In this document: positions 9,276 through 17,482 of the stretch, piece by piece | Numbering within the stretch: position 1 is the stretch's first letter | Layout of the letters: every line of letters starts with the position of its first letter | NCBI GenBank assembly: GCA_016892645.1 | Contig: JAFEMX010000003.1 | Coordinates: 212,698 to 276,697 of the forward strand | Direction of reading: 5' to 3' | From: Micrococcaceae bacterium RIT 802 | Lineage (GTDB): Bacteria > Actinomycetota > Actinomycetes > Actinomycetales > Micrococcaceae | Length of the DNA stretch: 64,000 bases | Notes under the pieces: generated by a model | What the model was told of the DNA's origin: nothing | The model's database searches: none | Seen by the model: the letters and a program-made list of their open reading frames with translations, nothing else | Program-made: the position numbers and the translations under genes

Positions 9276-11101
9276 CCGTACTTCTGTCGCTTGCCGACGA
9301 AGACCTTGTAGGGGTTCGGCTCTTCGGTCGTCGGTGGGACGTTGTAGCTGTTCAGGGTCTGGGACATGATCGTCTTGAACGTATCGGCAACGCTGAAGCT
9401 GCGCCAGTTGCCCTTCGGGCGCTGCATCGTCACCACCACCAGATACTGGGGGTCGTCGATGGGAACCATGCCGGCAAAGGAACTGGTGTAGCCGTCGAGC
9501 TTTCCAGTCGGTCCCGCGGCCTGTCCGGTGCCCGACTTGCCGCCGACACGGTATCCGTCGATGTCCATGGCGTAGCCGGTGCCGTCGGTGACGACGGTTT
9601 CCATCATGCGCCGCATCTCCTTGGAGGTCTTGTTGGAGATGACGCGCGTCTTGGCGACGTCCTTGCGCTCATGCTCGGTGCCGTCCGGGTCGATGTAGGA
9701 CTCGATCAGGGACGGTTCGATCTGGACGCCGTTATTGGCAATGGTCTGGAAGATCCTGGCGGTGTGCAAGGCGGTCTGGCTGTAGCCCTGGCCGAACATC
9801 GTGGTGTACTGCTGGCGGCGGTCCCAGCGGTCCGGTGGGACGAAGATGCCCTTGTTCACCGGCAGGCCGATGTCGATCCCCTGGCCGATGCCGAACTTCT
9901 TCATCCACTCGTAGCGTTGCTCGTTGGTGAGCTTGCTGCCGATCATCGTCGTGCCGGTGTTGTATGAACGCGCGAAGATGCCCGCTGCCGTCATGTTGAA
10001 GGTCTGGTGCTTGAGGGAATCGTGGATCACCTCGCCGCCGATCTCGTAGGCGTGCGGGACCTTGAAGTGGTCGGTCGGTTTCACGACGCCCTCCTCGATC
10101 GCCGCCGAGAAGGTCGCGGCCTTGCCCGTCGAGCCCGGCTCGAACGCCTGGGATACCGTCGTGGACCGGCGGTATTTGGCTTCGGTGGCGCCGGGATCGT
10201 TGGGATCAACGGTCGTGGAATCGGCCAGGGCACGGATCTTGCCCGTTTTGACCTCCATCACGACGGCATTCACCCACTCCGCGTTGAATTGTTTCTGCTT
10301 GGCCATCACGGCTTCCTGGGCGGCCCATTGGATGTCACTGTTGATGGTCAGCTTGACGTCTTTCCCGTCAACGGCCGGGTGCTCCTTGAGGGTGGCCATG
10401 GGGATCCTGATGCCATCCGCGCCGATCTCATAGGTCTTCTTTCCCGGCGTACCGGACAGCGCCCTGTCCTGGCTCAGTTCCAGCCCCTCGGCACCGGTTT
10501 GGGAGGTGCCGTCCTCGCTGGAGCGCAGGAAGCCCAAGACCGAACCGGCGATGGTGCCGTTCGGGTATTCGCGTTCAAAGCGGTTCTGGCTGGTGATCCA
10601 CGGCAGGCCCACGTCTATCACCTTGTTACGCGTCTCGGGGGTGATCCCCTTGGCCACGACCGAGTAGCCCTTCTTCTTCGCGCCCTCGTCGCCGACGATG
10701 GATGTCGTCAGTTCCTGCTCGTCGATGCCCAGGATCGGTGCCAGTTCCTTGATCGCGTCCTGCGTCTGGACGACGTCGCGTCCGCCCTGGTCGTTTCTGC
10801 GCTTGAACTCGGTCTTCACCTGCCGCTGGTCGACCACCAGGTCATATCGCTCGAAGCTGGCGGCAAGGATCTTGCCCGAGGAGTCCAGGATGCTGCCCCG
10901 GACGGGTTGGACGTCAACGGTACGGGTACGTTGCTTGACGGCGTCGTTAGCCTCTGCGGCTGGGTCGAGGCCTTGAACGAGGAAAAGCCGTCCGCCCAGA
11001 AGAACGAGAAGGACCATGGCAATCGCCAGACCGGTTCGCAACCGGCGCGGCTCCGTACGCTGTGGCTTTTTCTTGCTGTTCCGGGCGGGCGGCCTGGCCA
11101 T
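9269..11101 (-). CDS. ftsI: Class B penicillin-binding protein, septal transpeptidase
   Basis: Membrane-anchored septal transpeptidase working with FtsW; target of beta-lactams. The 610-residue protein has a basic cytoplasmic N-terminus, one membrane anchor at about residues 24-45, a dimerisation/pedestal domain, and a transpeptidase domain. The three active-site motifs are visible: SxxK as EPGSTGKAATF, SxN as RSYNTG, and KSGTGQ near residue 520. Length is standard. It follows ftsL after about 60 bases and overlaps murE. Confidence 0.95.
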   Translation of the reverse strand: MARPPARNSKKKPQRTEPRRLRTGLAIAMVLLVLLGGRLFLVQGLDPAAEANDAVKQRTRTVDVQPVRGSILDSSGKILAASFERYDLVVDQRQVKTEFKRRNDQGGRDVVQTQDAIKELAPILGIDEQELTTSIVGDEGAKKKGYSVVAKGITPETRNKVIDVGLPWITSQNRFEREYPNGTIAGSVLGFLRSSEDGTSQTGAEGLELSQDRALSGTPGKKTYEIGADGIRIPMATLKEHPAVDGKDVKLTINSDIQWAAQEAVMAKQKQFNAEWVNAVVMEVKTGKIRALADSTTVDPNDPGATEAKYRRSTTVSQAFEPGSTGKAATFSAAIEEGVVKPTDHFKVPHAYEIGGEVIHDSLKHQTFNMTAAGIFARSYNTGTTMIGSKLTNEQRYEWMKKFGIGQGIDIGLPVNKGIFVPPDRWDRRQQYTTMFGQGYSQTALHTARIFQTIANNGVQIEPSLIESYIDPDGTEHERKDVAKTRVISNKTSKEMRRMMETVVTDGTGYAMDIDGYRVGGKSGTGQAAGPTGKLDGYTSSFAGMVPIDDPQYLVVVTMQRPKGNWRSFSVADTFKTIMSQTLNSYNVPPTTEEPNPYKVFVGKRQKYGW

Positions 11102-11163
11102 AGTTCATTCCTTGCTTTGCTGATCGGTTCTCCCCAGGTTCCGGACCGAACAGGCTGGCGGCC

Positions 11164-11880
11164 CTACTGTCCGGAGTTCTGCTGCGCCGGAGCCGGGATG
11201 GTTCCGCCGTTCAGTTCCCGTGCCGAAGAATCTTGGGGGTTCTCGGGGGTGTTGCTCTTGTCAGTTGACGCTCCCCCGGCAACCGCGTTGCCTTCGGGCG
11301 TCGTTTGGTCCGACGACTTCTCTGTTGTTGATCCTTCATCCGCCGTCGGCTTGCCGTCGGATTCCTTGTTCGCGTCCTGTTCGCCAGGTACCTCCGGAGC
11401 AGCCACGAGGGTGGTGGGTGTCTTGCCCTTCTCCGCAGGAGTGGACACTCCGGTGATCTTCTGGCTATCCAGGTTGATGGAGGCCACCGTACCTGGCGTG
11501 ACCATACCCAATTCTGCAGCCTTGGCAGCCACATTCTGGGGAGCCTGGAGATTTTGGAGTTGCTGTGTCAGCGCCTCGTTCTGCTGATCCAGCGCTTGTT
11601 CATCCGCGTTCAGGCCCACGATGTCGTACTGGGAGTTGGCAACATTGACGTTGATAACGAGTACCCCGACCAGCGCGGCGAGCAACAGTGCGAAGCAAAA
11701 CGCGGCGAAGCCGGCGCGTCGGCTGCGCTTCGTCGCCGGAACCAGCGACAGCGGGGTCCGCTGCTTCGGTTCGGCGTGCCGGAACGGCGAAGGGGCCCAG
11801 GCTCGGGCGTTTGCACCGTCGTTCAGGCCGAGGGTGCTGTGGCCGGCGTGAACTGCACGTGGCTGGGTTGCGGTGCTCAT
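11164..11880 (-). CDS. ftsL: FtsL-like septum formation protein with long acidic tail
   Basis: Small bitopic division protein in the canonical ftsL position between rsmH and ftsI. The 238-residue product has a cytoplasmic N-terminus of about 55 residues, one transmembrane segment (AAFCFALLLAALVGVLVIN), then a short coiled coil rich in Gln/Leu (about 85-115). After that comes an unusual tail of more than 90 residues rich in Ser, Thr, Glu and Pro with no obvious fold. FtsL is expected to link FtsQ/FtsB to FtsWI. The assignment rests on position and architecture, because FtsL sequences are poorly conserved. It starts 2 bases after rsmH ends. Confidence 0.85.
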   Translation of the reverse strand: MSTATQPRAVHAGHSTLGLNDGANARAWAPSPFRHAEPKQRTPLSLVPATKRSRRAGFAAFCFALLLAALVGVLVINVNVANSQYDIVGLNADEQALDQQNEALTQQLQNLQAPQNVAAKAAELGMVTPGTVASINLDSQKITGVSTPAEKGKTPTTLVAAPEVPGEQDANKESDGKPTADEGSTTEKSSDQTTPEGNAVAGGASTDKSNTPENPQDSSARELNGGTIPAPAQQNSGQ

Positions 11881-11882
11881 GT

Positions 11883-12875
11883 TCAGCTCCTCCTCAGGAT
11901 TCGTTCAATGGCCCGCAGTTTTGCCGAGGCCGCGCGGGGATTTTCGTCAATTTCCAGTTCGGTGGGCTTTTCCGTGCCTCTGGTCAGGCTTCGGAAGCGC
12001 GCCTTGTGTTCCTCGAGTTCCACCGGGAATCCAACGGGTGCCGAAGACTTCGACGCGGCGGAGAAGTGCTTTTTGGCCAGCTTGTCCTCGAGAGAGTGGT
12101 AGCTCATCACCACGACGCGTCCGCCGACCTGCAGGACGTCCATGGCTGCAGGGAGCGCCCGGTCCAGCACATCGAGTTCCTCGTTGACCTCGATGCGCAA
12201 CGCCTGGAAGGTCCGTTTTGCCGGATGTCCGCCGGTCCGTGCCGCACCGGCGGGGACGACGCTGCGGATGCTCTCTACCAACTGGCCCGTGGTTGCAAAG
12301 GGGTTCGCGGAGCGGTCCCGCACAATGGCCGAGGCGATGCGACCGGCGAATCTTTCCTCGCCCCAGCTGCGAATGATGCGCACCAGATCGGCCTCGTCGT
12401 ACTCGTTGACGACGTCCGCGGCGGTCGGTCCCGTCGAGGTGTCCATGCGCATGTCCAGCGGCGCGTCAAACGAGTAGGCGAAGCCCCGCTCGCGTTCATC
12501 CAGTTGGAGCGATGAAACACCCAAGTCGAAAAGGACACCGTCGACGCCGTCGAAGCCGAGATCGGCGACTACATCGTCGATCTCGTCGTAAACCGCATGG
12601 ACGAGGTCGGTCCTGTCGGAAAACCGCGCCAGCCTTTCGCCCGCCAGTGCCAGCGCCTGTTCGTCGCGATCAAGGCCGATCAGGTGCAGACGGTCGAACC
12701 GGTCCAGCATCGCCTCGGAATGCCCTCCCATGCCCAGGGTGCAATCCACAACGACGGCCCGTTCGCGCTCGTCGATCCCTGCCTGGATCGACGGCGCCAA
12801 CAACCCCACACAACGCTCGAGCAGCACGGGTATGTGCCGCTCGGAGGTGGGACGGGGCGTGTTGTCGTCGGTCAT
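11883..12875 (-). CDS. rsmH: 16S rRNA (cytosine-1402 N4) methyltransferase
   Basis: SAM-dependent methyltransferase modifying C1402 of 16S rRNA (formerly MraW). The 330-residue protein begins with [10 protein letters not shown] and shows the SAM loop [14 protein letters not shown], followed by [36 protein letters not shown] (family signature region) and the C-terminal [14 protein letters not shown] at 12875 is preceded by AAAGGGG. A 169-base gap separates it from mraZ, with no recognisable gene in the gap. Confidence 0.96.
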   Translation of the reverse strand: MTDDNTPRPTSERHIPVLLERCVGLLAPSIQAGIDERERAVVVDCTLGMGGHSEAMLDRFDRLHLIGLDRDEQALALAGERLARFSDRTDLVHAVYDEIDDVVADLGFDGVDGVLFDLGVSSLQLDERERGFAYSFDAPLDMRMDTSTGPTAADVVNEYDEADLVRIIRSWGEERFAGRIASAIVRDRSANPFATTGQLVESIRSVVPAGAARTGGHPAKRTFQALRIEVNEELDVLDRALPAAMDVLQVGGRVVVMSYHSLEDKLAKKHFSAASKSSAPVGFPVELEEHKARFRSLTRGTEKPTELEIDENPRAASAKLRAIERILRRS

Positions 12876-13044
12876 GCCCTGTCCCCTTTCAGCGTGTCAC
12901 AGCTTGCAATCGTGGTGTAGGGATTAGGCCAGATCCCCCTCCGACCCGACCGGCTCCCGCCTGGCTCCGGGGAAGTGAAGCCAGGATGGTGCCTTTCGGG
13001 CGGCTGGAGATCTGGTCCAACCCCACCGTGCTTTCCAGCAGTTG

Positions 13045-13482
13045 CTAGAAGATGCCCGGTAGTACTTCTTCGTCGGTCTCGGAGAACGTGTTCTCCTGCT
13101 CCTCGAGATACGCGTTCCATGCCTGGGTATCCCAGATCTCGGCTCGCGACCCCGCGCCGATGACGGTGACCTCACGGTCCAGTCCGGCGTAGCTGCGCAG
13201 TGCCCCCGGGATGGTGACCCTGCCCTGCTTGTCCGGCATCTCGTCCGATGCGCCGGACAGGAAGACGCGGATGTAATCCCGCGCCTGCCTCGATGCCAGA
13301 GGTGCCTGACGCATTTGCTCGTGGACGTTCTCGAACTCCCGCTGGCTGAAGACGTAAATGCAGCGTTCCTGCCCCCGGGTCAGGACCAGCCCGTTCGCCA
13401 GTTCATCCCGGTATTTGGCCGGAAGGATGATGCGTCCCTTTTCGTCCAGGCGCGGCGTGTACGTCCCGAGGAACATACGCAC
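13045..13482 (-). CDS. mraZ: Transcriptional regulator MraZ
   Basis: First gene of the dcw operon. MraZ is an AbrB/SpoVT-like DNA-binding ring protein that in other bacteria represses its own operon by binding direct repeats at the promoter. The 145-residue protein has two MraZ domains, beginning [26 protein letters not shown], with the second [18 protein letters not shown]. The ATG at 13482 follows purine-rich GAAGGCGG. The promoter upstream carries three regularly spaced boxes that match the MraZ operator pattern (see the regulatory entry at 13541). Confidence 0.95.
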   Translation of the reverse strand: MRMFLGTYTPRLDEKGRIILPAKYRDELANGLVLTRGQERCIYVFSQREFENVHEQMRQAPLASRQARDYIRVFLSGASDEMPDKQGRVTIPGALRSYAGLDREVTVIGAGSRAEIWDTQAWNAYLEEQENTFSETDEEVLPGIF

Positions 13483-13540
13483 CGCCTTCCCGCCTCCAAG
13501 GAGTCACGTTCACCCCGCCATCCCCATTCACCTCTACAGT

Positions 13541-13573
13541 CCCCCACTTTACTCCACTTACCCCCACTGTCAA
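13541..13573 (-). promoter_or_regulatory. mraZ promoter overlapped by three MraZ-type boxes
   Basis: Read on the minus strand: a -35 TTGACA (13568-13573), a 16-base spacer and a -10 TAAAGT (13546-13551). Over the same bases lie three direct repeats of AGTGG[A/G]G at exactly 10-base spacing. Their TGGGG / TGGAG / TGGGG cores are separated by 5 bases, the same geometry as the TGGGN-N5 repeats bound by E. coli MraZ. The predicted start of transcription is near 13539, giving a leader of about 55 bases. Box occupancy would block the -10/-35, suggesting autorepression. This is inferred from sequence only. Confidence 0.75.
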
Positions 13574-13637
13574 TCACAACACCGGGTTTTTCCACCGAAA
13601 CTCTGAATGACTTCCCCGTCATCACTGGGAAGGAGGG

Positions 13638-13780
13638 CAGTGGTGGAAGGTGGAGGGATATTCGCGTCGGGGCCCGCGCGTGATCCGCATCCACGGTGAA
13701 CAAGGGCCCGATCTGGGCGCATTTACGGGAAGGCGGCAGACAGTGGAGCGAAGTGGAGGAGGCCGTGGCGCAAAGTGGAG
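13638..13780 (+). promoter_or_regulatory. Second, inverted cluster of MraZ-like AGTGG[A/G]G boxes
   Basis: The intergenic region upstream of mraZ (13483-13968) holds no gene. It does contain the same heptamer as the mraZ operator, in the opposite orientation: AGTGGAG at 13742, 13752 and 13774, a GTGG at 13765, and a pair of GTGG elements 10 bases apart at 13640 and 13650. The 10-base phase is kept within pairs. This could be a distal operator for looping, or control a plus-strand transcript. No convincing gene follows on the plus strand. Confidence 0.45.
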
Positions 13781-13929
13781 GCCCGCCGGTGGTCGCGCGA
13801 GCCCGATTCACCGCATCGAATATGCGGCCCATGAGGATGTCGGTCGCGGCCCTCCTGCGGCGGCGGAAGGGGCTCCAGACAGCACAAAGGGCGCCGACCC
13901 TTTTAAGGTCCGCGCCCTGCATATTGCGG

Positions 13930-13959
13930 AAAAGCGGCTGGGCCTGTTCGATCAGGCCC
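13930..13959 (-). terminator. Possible terminator after the DUF3040 gene
   Basis: GGGCCTG and CAGGCCC form a perfect 7-bp stem with a 6-base loop (13940-13959). On the minus strand it is followed after six bases by TTTT. It starts 10 bases past the stop of the DUF3040 gene and would insulate it from the mraZ promoter. The run of T is short and offset, so termination is only probable. Confidence 0.45.
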
Positions 13960-13968
13960 GGCGGCTAT

Positions 13969-14334
13969 TTAGTGTTCGTCGCGGTGCCGCGCTTCCCATT
14001 TTGATTCGAGATCCGACATGAAGGAACTCTTCTGCGGTCCATTCTTGGGGCGGCCCTTGCCGGCCCTTCCAAACACGCTCTTCGAAAAGGCAACGTAAAC
14101 ACCGACACACATCAATGCGAAGCCCAATACTCCCAGGGGGATCCACTGGTTCGAGACACCGACCAGGAGGACGACGATGCCAATGACCCCAACAAGTGCC
14201 CCGATGGCGATGTTACGAGTCGAGAAACCTCCAGGAGAGGCATTGGATTTCATGGAGGAGGCAAACTTGTGGTCCTCGTGCAGTTGCTTCTCCAGCTGCT
14301 CGAGCAAGTGCTGCTCGTGTTCGGAAAGTGGCAT
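13969..14334 (-). CDS. DUF3040 family membrane protein
   Basis: Small actinobacterial membrane protein of unknown function, often found beside mraZ. The 121-residue product starts MPLSEHEQHLLEQLEKQL, the family's typical acidic/Leu-rich helix. It then has two hydrophobic segments (IAIGALVGVIGIVVLLVGV and LGVLGFALMCVGVYVAF) and a basic C-terminal tail. Its position just upstream of the dcw promoter suggests a link to the envelope, but no role is established. It has its own promoter candidate upstream. Confidence 0.85.
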   Translation of the reverse strand: MPLSEHEQHLLEQLEKQLHEDHKFASSMKSNASPGGFSTRNIAIGALVGVIGIVVLLVGVSNQWIPLGVLGFALMCVGVYVAFSKSVFGRAGKGRPKNGPQKSSFMSDLESKWEARHRDEH

Positions 14335-14382
14335 GATCCCTTCCCCAATCCCTCGTGTCCGTCGGCTCCCCGGCAGGAAGCC

Positions 14383-14410
14383 CCTATATATCTTTCAACG
14401 GTTCCTGCAA
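14383..14410 (-). promoter_or_regulatory. Candidate promoter of the DUF3040 gene
   Basis: On the minus strand, TTGCAG (14405-14410) and TATAGG (14383-14388) are separated by 16 bases, about 50 bases ahead of the ATG at 14334. A small hairpin, CCCGC-TTTC-GCGGG, lies just upstream at 14421-14434, between dinB and this promoter. It may mark the end of the dinB transcript. Confidence 0.4.
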
Positions 14411-14505
14411 CTCCATTGTTCCCGCTTTCGCGGGTATGTCCAACGTGATCTTCGATACCGTGGTCTACCTAGGATAGTCCGCTTCCGTACCACCGGGAAG
14501 CCGAT

Positions 14506-15705
14506 CTACCCTTCGGTACCTTTCTCCTCGCGCGTTGGGGGCATGAGCGTCGCGGGCCGCAGTGAGCCCGAGGGGAAGCGCTGCCGGATGAGGTCCATGG
14601 TTTCTTCCGCCTGCCGCCAATTGCCGTCACCGCGTTCGAAGCTCATCTGGAAGCCTCCATCGGCGGCCGAAAGCTGCTCGACGCGGATTCCGATCAGGCG
14701 AACCTTCTGCGGACGGGAGCCGAGACCGGCAAGCAGGCCCTCGGCAGCCGCAACCACCGTCTGCGCCGAATTCGTCGGCTGGACCAGGCGACGACTCCGG
14801 GTGACCGTGGTGAAATCCTCATACCTGACTTTGAGTGCGATCGTGTGCCCCTGGCGACCGGCCTCACGCAGTCGCTGGGCGACGCGATGGGCCAATCGCA
14901 GCAGTTCGCGCCGCAATGTTGCGTCGTCGTGCACGTCCGTCGCGAAGGTCTCTTCGGCACCGATGCTCTTCTCCTCTCTGATGGGTTCAACGGGCCGGGG
15001 GTCCCTCCCCCAGGCCAATTCATAAAGCTGAAGCCCGTTGGAGCCCAGCAACCTCTCAAGCGTTGCCGCCGGGGTCTGCGCCAGCTCGCTGACTAGCGAG
15101 ATCCCCGCCCGGGCCAGCACCTCCGCGGTCTTGGCGCCAACGCCCCACAGTGCGCCGACCGGGAGGGTGTGCAGATATGCGACCGTGTCTTCCGGGGCAA
15201 TCCGCAAGAGGCCGTCCGGCTTGGCTCGGGTCGAAGCGACCTTGGCGACGTACTTGTTCCGTGCGATGCCCACGCTCGCCGGCAGGCCGAGATCGTCGCG
15301 TATTCTCCGGCGGATCATCCGGCCGATCTCCAATGGCCCACCCAGTCGCCGAAGGCCGCCTGTCACGTCGAGGAAGGCCTCGTCGACACTGACCTGTTCA
15401 ACGAGTGGCGTGATTTCGTGGAATATCGCCATGATCCGTCCGGAAAACTGCCGGTATGAGCCCATGCTCGGCTCAATGACCGTGGCCGAAGGAGCGAGCC
15501 GCATCGCAGCGGCCATGGGCATGGCCGATCTGACACCGAGGCGGCGGCACTCGTACGATGCCGAGAGCACAACAGAGCGCGGCCCCGGGTGGCCGACAAT
15601 GACCTGGTGGCCAACGAGCTCGGGGCGCTCCAAGAGTTCCACGGACACGTAGAAGGCATCCATGTCCACATGGAGGACGGTACGGTGCTGGGGAACGACG
15701 GACAT
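14506..15705 (-). CDS. dinB: DNA polymerase IV (Y family)
   Basis: Error-prone translesion polymerase. The 399-residue protein has the catalytic DMDAFYVSVE near residue 12 and SVDEAFLDVTGG near 105, the fingers/palm of the UmuC family, a helix-hairpin-helix thumb (LWGVGAKTAEVLARAGI), and the little-finger domain. ATG at 15705 gives the normal start MSVVPQHRTVLHVDMDAF; longer readings run into the divergent prenyl synthase. A TAGAAT hexamer lies 7 bases before the ATG and there is no good ribosome-binding site, so the mRNA may be leaderless. No beta-clamp motif was confidently placed. Confidence 0.94.
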   Translation of the reverse strand: MSVVPQHRTVLHVDMDAFYVSVELLERPELVGHQVIVGHPGPRSVVLSASYECRRLGVRSAMPMAAAMRLAPSATVIEPSMGSYRQFSGRIMAIFHEITPLVEQVSVDEAFLDVTGGLRRLGGPLEIGRMIRRRIRDDLGLPASVGIARNKYVAKVASTRAKPDGLLRIAPEDTVAYLHTLPVGALWGVGAKTAEVLARAGISLVSELAQTPAATLERLLGSNGLQLYELAWGRDPRPVEPIREEKSIGAEETFATDVHDDATLRRELLRLAHRVAQRLREAGRQGHTIALKVRYEDFTTVTRSRRLVQPTNSAQTVVAAAEGLLAGLGSRPQKVRLIGIRVEQLSAADGGFQMSFERGDGNWRQAEETMDLIRQRFPSGSLRPATLMPPTREEKGTEG

Positions 15706-15712
15706 GTATCCA

Positions 15713-15718
15713 ATTCTA
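15713..15718 (-). promoter_or_regulatory. Candidate leaderless -10 for dinB
   Basis: TAGAAT on the minus strand, 7 bases before the dinB ATG. This spacing places the start of transcription at or next to the start codon, the arrangement of leaderless actinobacterial mRNAs. No mycobacterial-type LexA box (TCGAAC-N4-GTTCGA) is seen in the 61-base divergent gap. Confidence 0.45.
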
Positions 15719-15766
15719 GAGAGGTTCGCCGACAGATAGAGTGGACCCAACCCCACCCCCCAGACA

Positions 15767-16882
15767 ATGGATGCCATGAACCACATCGACGCCACCGGCC
15801 CCCTTCCCCTCGCCGAAAGGGCCAGCGAAGGGGGTTTCACGGAGAGCCTTGATGCGGCGCTGGCGGGATTTCTGGCCGAGCAGAACAGTATCGTGGCCGA
15901 GATCTCCGAGTCCGCAGCCGAACTGGTCACCTCGATCGAGTCGCTCGTCCAAGGAGGGAAGCGTCTGCGTCCGCGTTTTGCCTACTGGGGCTACGTCGGG
16001 GCAGGAGGGGATCGTAGCGACGATGGCATCGTCCGTGCAGCGGCAGCCCTGGAGCTCTTTCAGGCGGCAGCCCTGATCCATGACGATGTGATCGACCGGT
16101 CTGCCACCCGTCGAGGACGTCCCAGCGTCCACAAGGCCTTCGAGCACAACCACGCCCGGCAAGGCTGGGCTCGTGATGGGGCCAGGTTCGGCGAGGCAGC
16201 GGCCATCCTGGTCGGGGACCTGTGTCTGTCCTTGAGCGAACAGCTTTTTGCCACGGCCGCTCCCGCCGGATCGCCTGCCCGTGTGATCTTCGACGGGATG
16301 CGCACCCAGGTCATGGCCGGCCAGTACCTCGACGTGCTCGAGGAGTCCGCTGGTCCCACGTCGCCGGATGCCGATGTTCTGCGCCGGGCGAGGACCATCC
16401 TTCGCTACAAGTCGGCGAAATACTCAACCGAGAACCCCTTGCTGTTGGGAGGTGCCCTGGCCGGCGCCGACAGTTCCCTGTTGGCCGGCTACTCAGCTTT
16501 CGCGCTGCCGATCGGGGAGGCATTCCAGCTCCGGGACGATGTGCTCGGCGTCTTCGGCGATCCTGCCGTGACCGGAAAACCTGCCGGAGACGACCTCCGG
16601 GAAGGCAAACGGACCGAAATGATCGCCCATGCGCTGTTGCGGGCTTCCGGTGCGGACCGCGATTTCATCCAAGAACGATTGGGGGCTGATGACCTGCTGG
16701 GGGACGAGATTGCCCGCATGACCGACATCCTCGAGACATCGGGGGCCCTCCAGGCGACGGAATCGAGCATCGAAGAGCTATCGGAGCGCGGCTTCTCCGC
16801 GTTGGCCGGCCTTCCGGTCGCCGAAGACGTGAGGTCCCAGCTGCGGACACTTGGAGAGGCCGTCATCAACCGCGCGGCATAG
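15767..16882 (+). CDS. Polyprenyl diphosphate synthase, IdsA type
   Basis: trans-Prenyltransferase condensing isopentenyl diphosphate with allylic diphosphates. It probably makes short or medium chains (geranylgeranyl or longer) for quinones, carotenoids or lipid carriers; chain length cannot be set from sequence alone. The 371-residue protein has the first aspartate-rich motif as LIHDDVIDRSATRRG near residue 106 and the second as QLRDDVLGVFGD near 257. The last position is Gly instead of Asp, as in mycobacterial IdsA-type enzymes. GKRLRP and the KPAGDDLREGK loop are present. It is divergent from dinB. An ATG 9 bases downstream is an alternative start. Confidence 0.9.
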   Translation: MDAMNHIDATGPLPLAERASEGGFTESLDAALAGFLAEQNSIVAEISESAAELVTSIESLVQGGKRLRPRFAYWGYVGAGGDRSDDGIVRAAAALELFQAAALIHDDVIDRSATRRGRPSVHKAFEHNHARQGWARDGARFGEAAAILVGDLCLSLSEQLFATAAPAGSPARVIFDGMRTQVMAGQYLDVLEESAGPTSPDADVLRRARTILRYKSAKYSTENPLLLGGALAGADSSLLAGYSAFALPIGEAFQLRDDVLGVFGDPAVTGKPAGDDLREGKRTEMIAHALLRASGADRDFIQERLGADDLLGDEIARMTDILETSGALQATESSIEELSERGFSALAGLPVAEDVRSQLRTLGEAVINRAA

Positions 16883-16926
16883 CCCGGCCACGCGATTCAG
16901 CCGACGGCGGGCCGGGGCGAGTCGCT

Positions 16927-17280
16927 CTACCAGGCCAGTGCCTGGGCCCGTCGGCGAATTTCGGTTTTCCGTCCCTCGCGCAGGGCCTCGATCGGAGTTC
17001 CGGGAAGCGATTCGTCCGGCGTGAACAGCCAGGCAATCAGCTCCTCGTCGGAGAATCCCGAGTCCACCAACACGCTGATGGTGCCCTTGAGGCTTTCGAC
17101 GACGCGGCCGTCCTGCACGAAGCCGGCAGGGACGGACCGGATCTTGCGTTCGCCGATCCGGGCTTCAACGATCGACCGCTCATCGAGTAGTCGATGCACG
17201 TCCTTGACTGACACGCCCAGCTCGTCGGCTAGGTCAGGTAATGACAACCATTCGGTTACGAGGTTATTAAGAGAAATCAC
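16927..17280 (-). CDS. Rv2175c-like DNA-binding protein
   Basis: Small helix-turn-helix protein resembling mycobacterial Rv2175c, a DNA-binding substrate of the kinase PknL. Seen: an HTH-like N-terminus (SLPDLADELGVSVKDVHRLLDE), a central beta region (RKIRSVPAGFV), and the conserved end AWLFTPDESLPGTPIEALREG followed by RRRAQALAW. GTG at 17280 fits homologue length (117 residues). A TTG at 17298 has a better ribosome-binding site (GGAGGAGGGG) and would add six residues. It is convergent with the prenyl synthase gene, an arrangement also seen in mycobacteria. DNA target unknown. Confidence 0.8.
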   Translation of the reverse strand: MISLNNLVTEWLSLPDLADELGVSVKDVHRLLDERSIVEARIGERKIRSVPAGFVQDGRVVESLKGTISVLVDSGFSDEELIAWLFTPDESLPGTPIEALREGRKTEIRRRAQALAW

Positions 17281-17381
17281 AAGACAAGACTGCCACAATG
17301 CACCCCTCCTCCGGGGCAATCCCCGCGTGACGAGCCACTTAAGACTTTTGGGAAAGGGGGAAATGGTGTAAATTCACTTGA

Positions 17382-17406
17382 GTCACACTTGCAACATAAG
17401 TCACAC
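17382..17406 (+). promoter_or_regulatory. GTCACAC direct repeats, candidate MtrA site
   Basis: Two exact GTCACAC heptamers (17382-17388 and 17400-17406) start 18 bases apart, upstream of the LysM hydrolase gene and about 80 bases before its ATG. MtrA of Mycobacterium tuberculosis binds direct repeats related to GTCACA at cell-wall and replication genes. This window encodes MtrA at 39302-39979, and peptidoglycan hydrolases are typical MtrA targets. Binding is inferred. Confidence 0.5.
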
Positions 17407-17482
17407 GAGTATCGCGGAGCCCTGCCTGGCTCCACTCGTTGGACTTCTTCGGCCCCGGCCGTCGCGATCAGAGGATACCTAT

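Noticed and set aside
13380..13922. Minus-strand open frame upstream of mraZ
   Set aside because: It overlaps the mraZ start in another frame and covers the promoter and box arrays; codon use is poor and the product has no features.
15706..15766. SOS (LexA) box before dinB
   Set aside because: No TCGAAC-N4-GTTCGA-like sequence is present in the 61-base divergent gap.
17281..17482. Possible c-di-AMP (ydaO-type) riboswitch ahead of the LysM gene
   Set aside because: Such riboswitches often precede actinobacterial hydrolase genes, but the conserved stems and motifs are not visible in this 200-base leader; only the GTCACAC repeats stand out.
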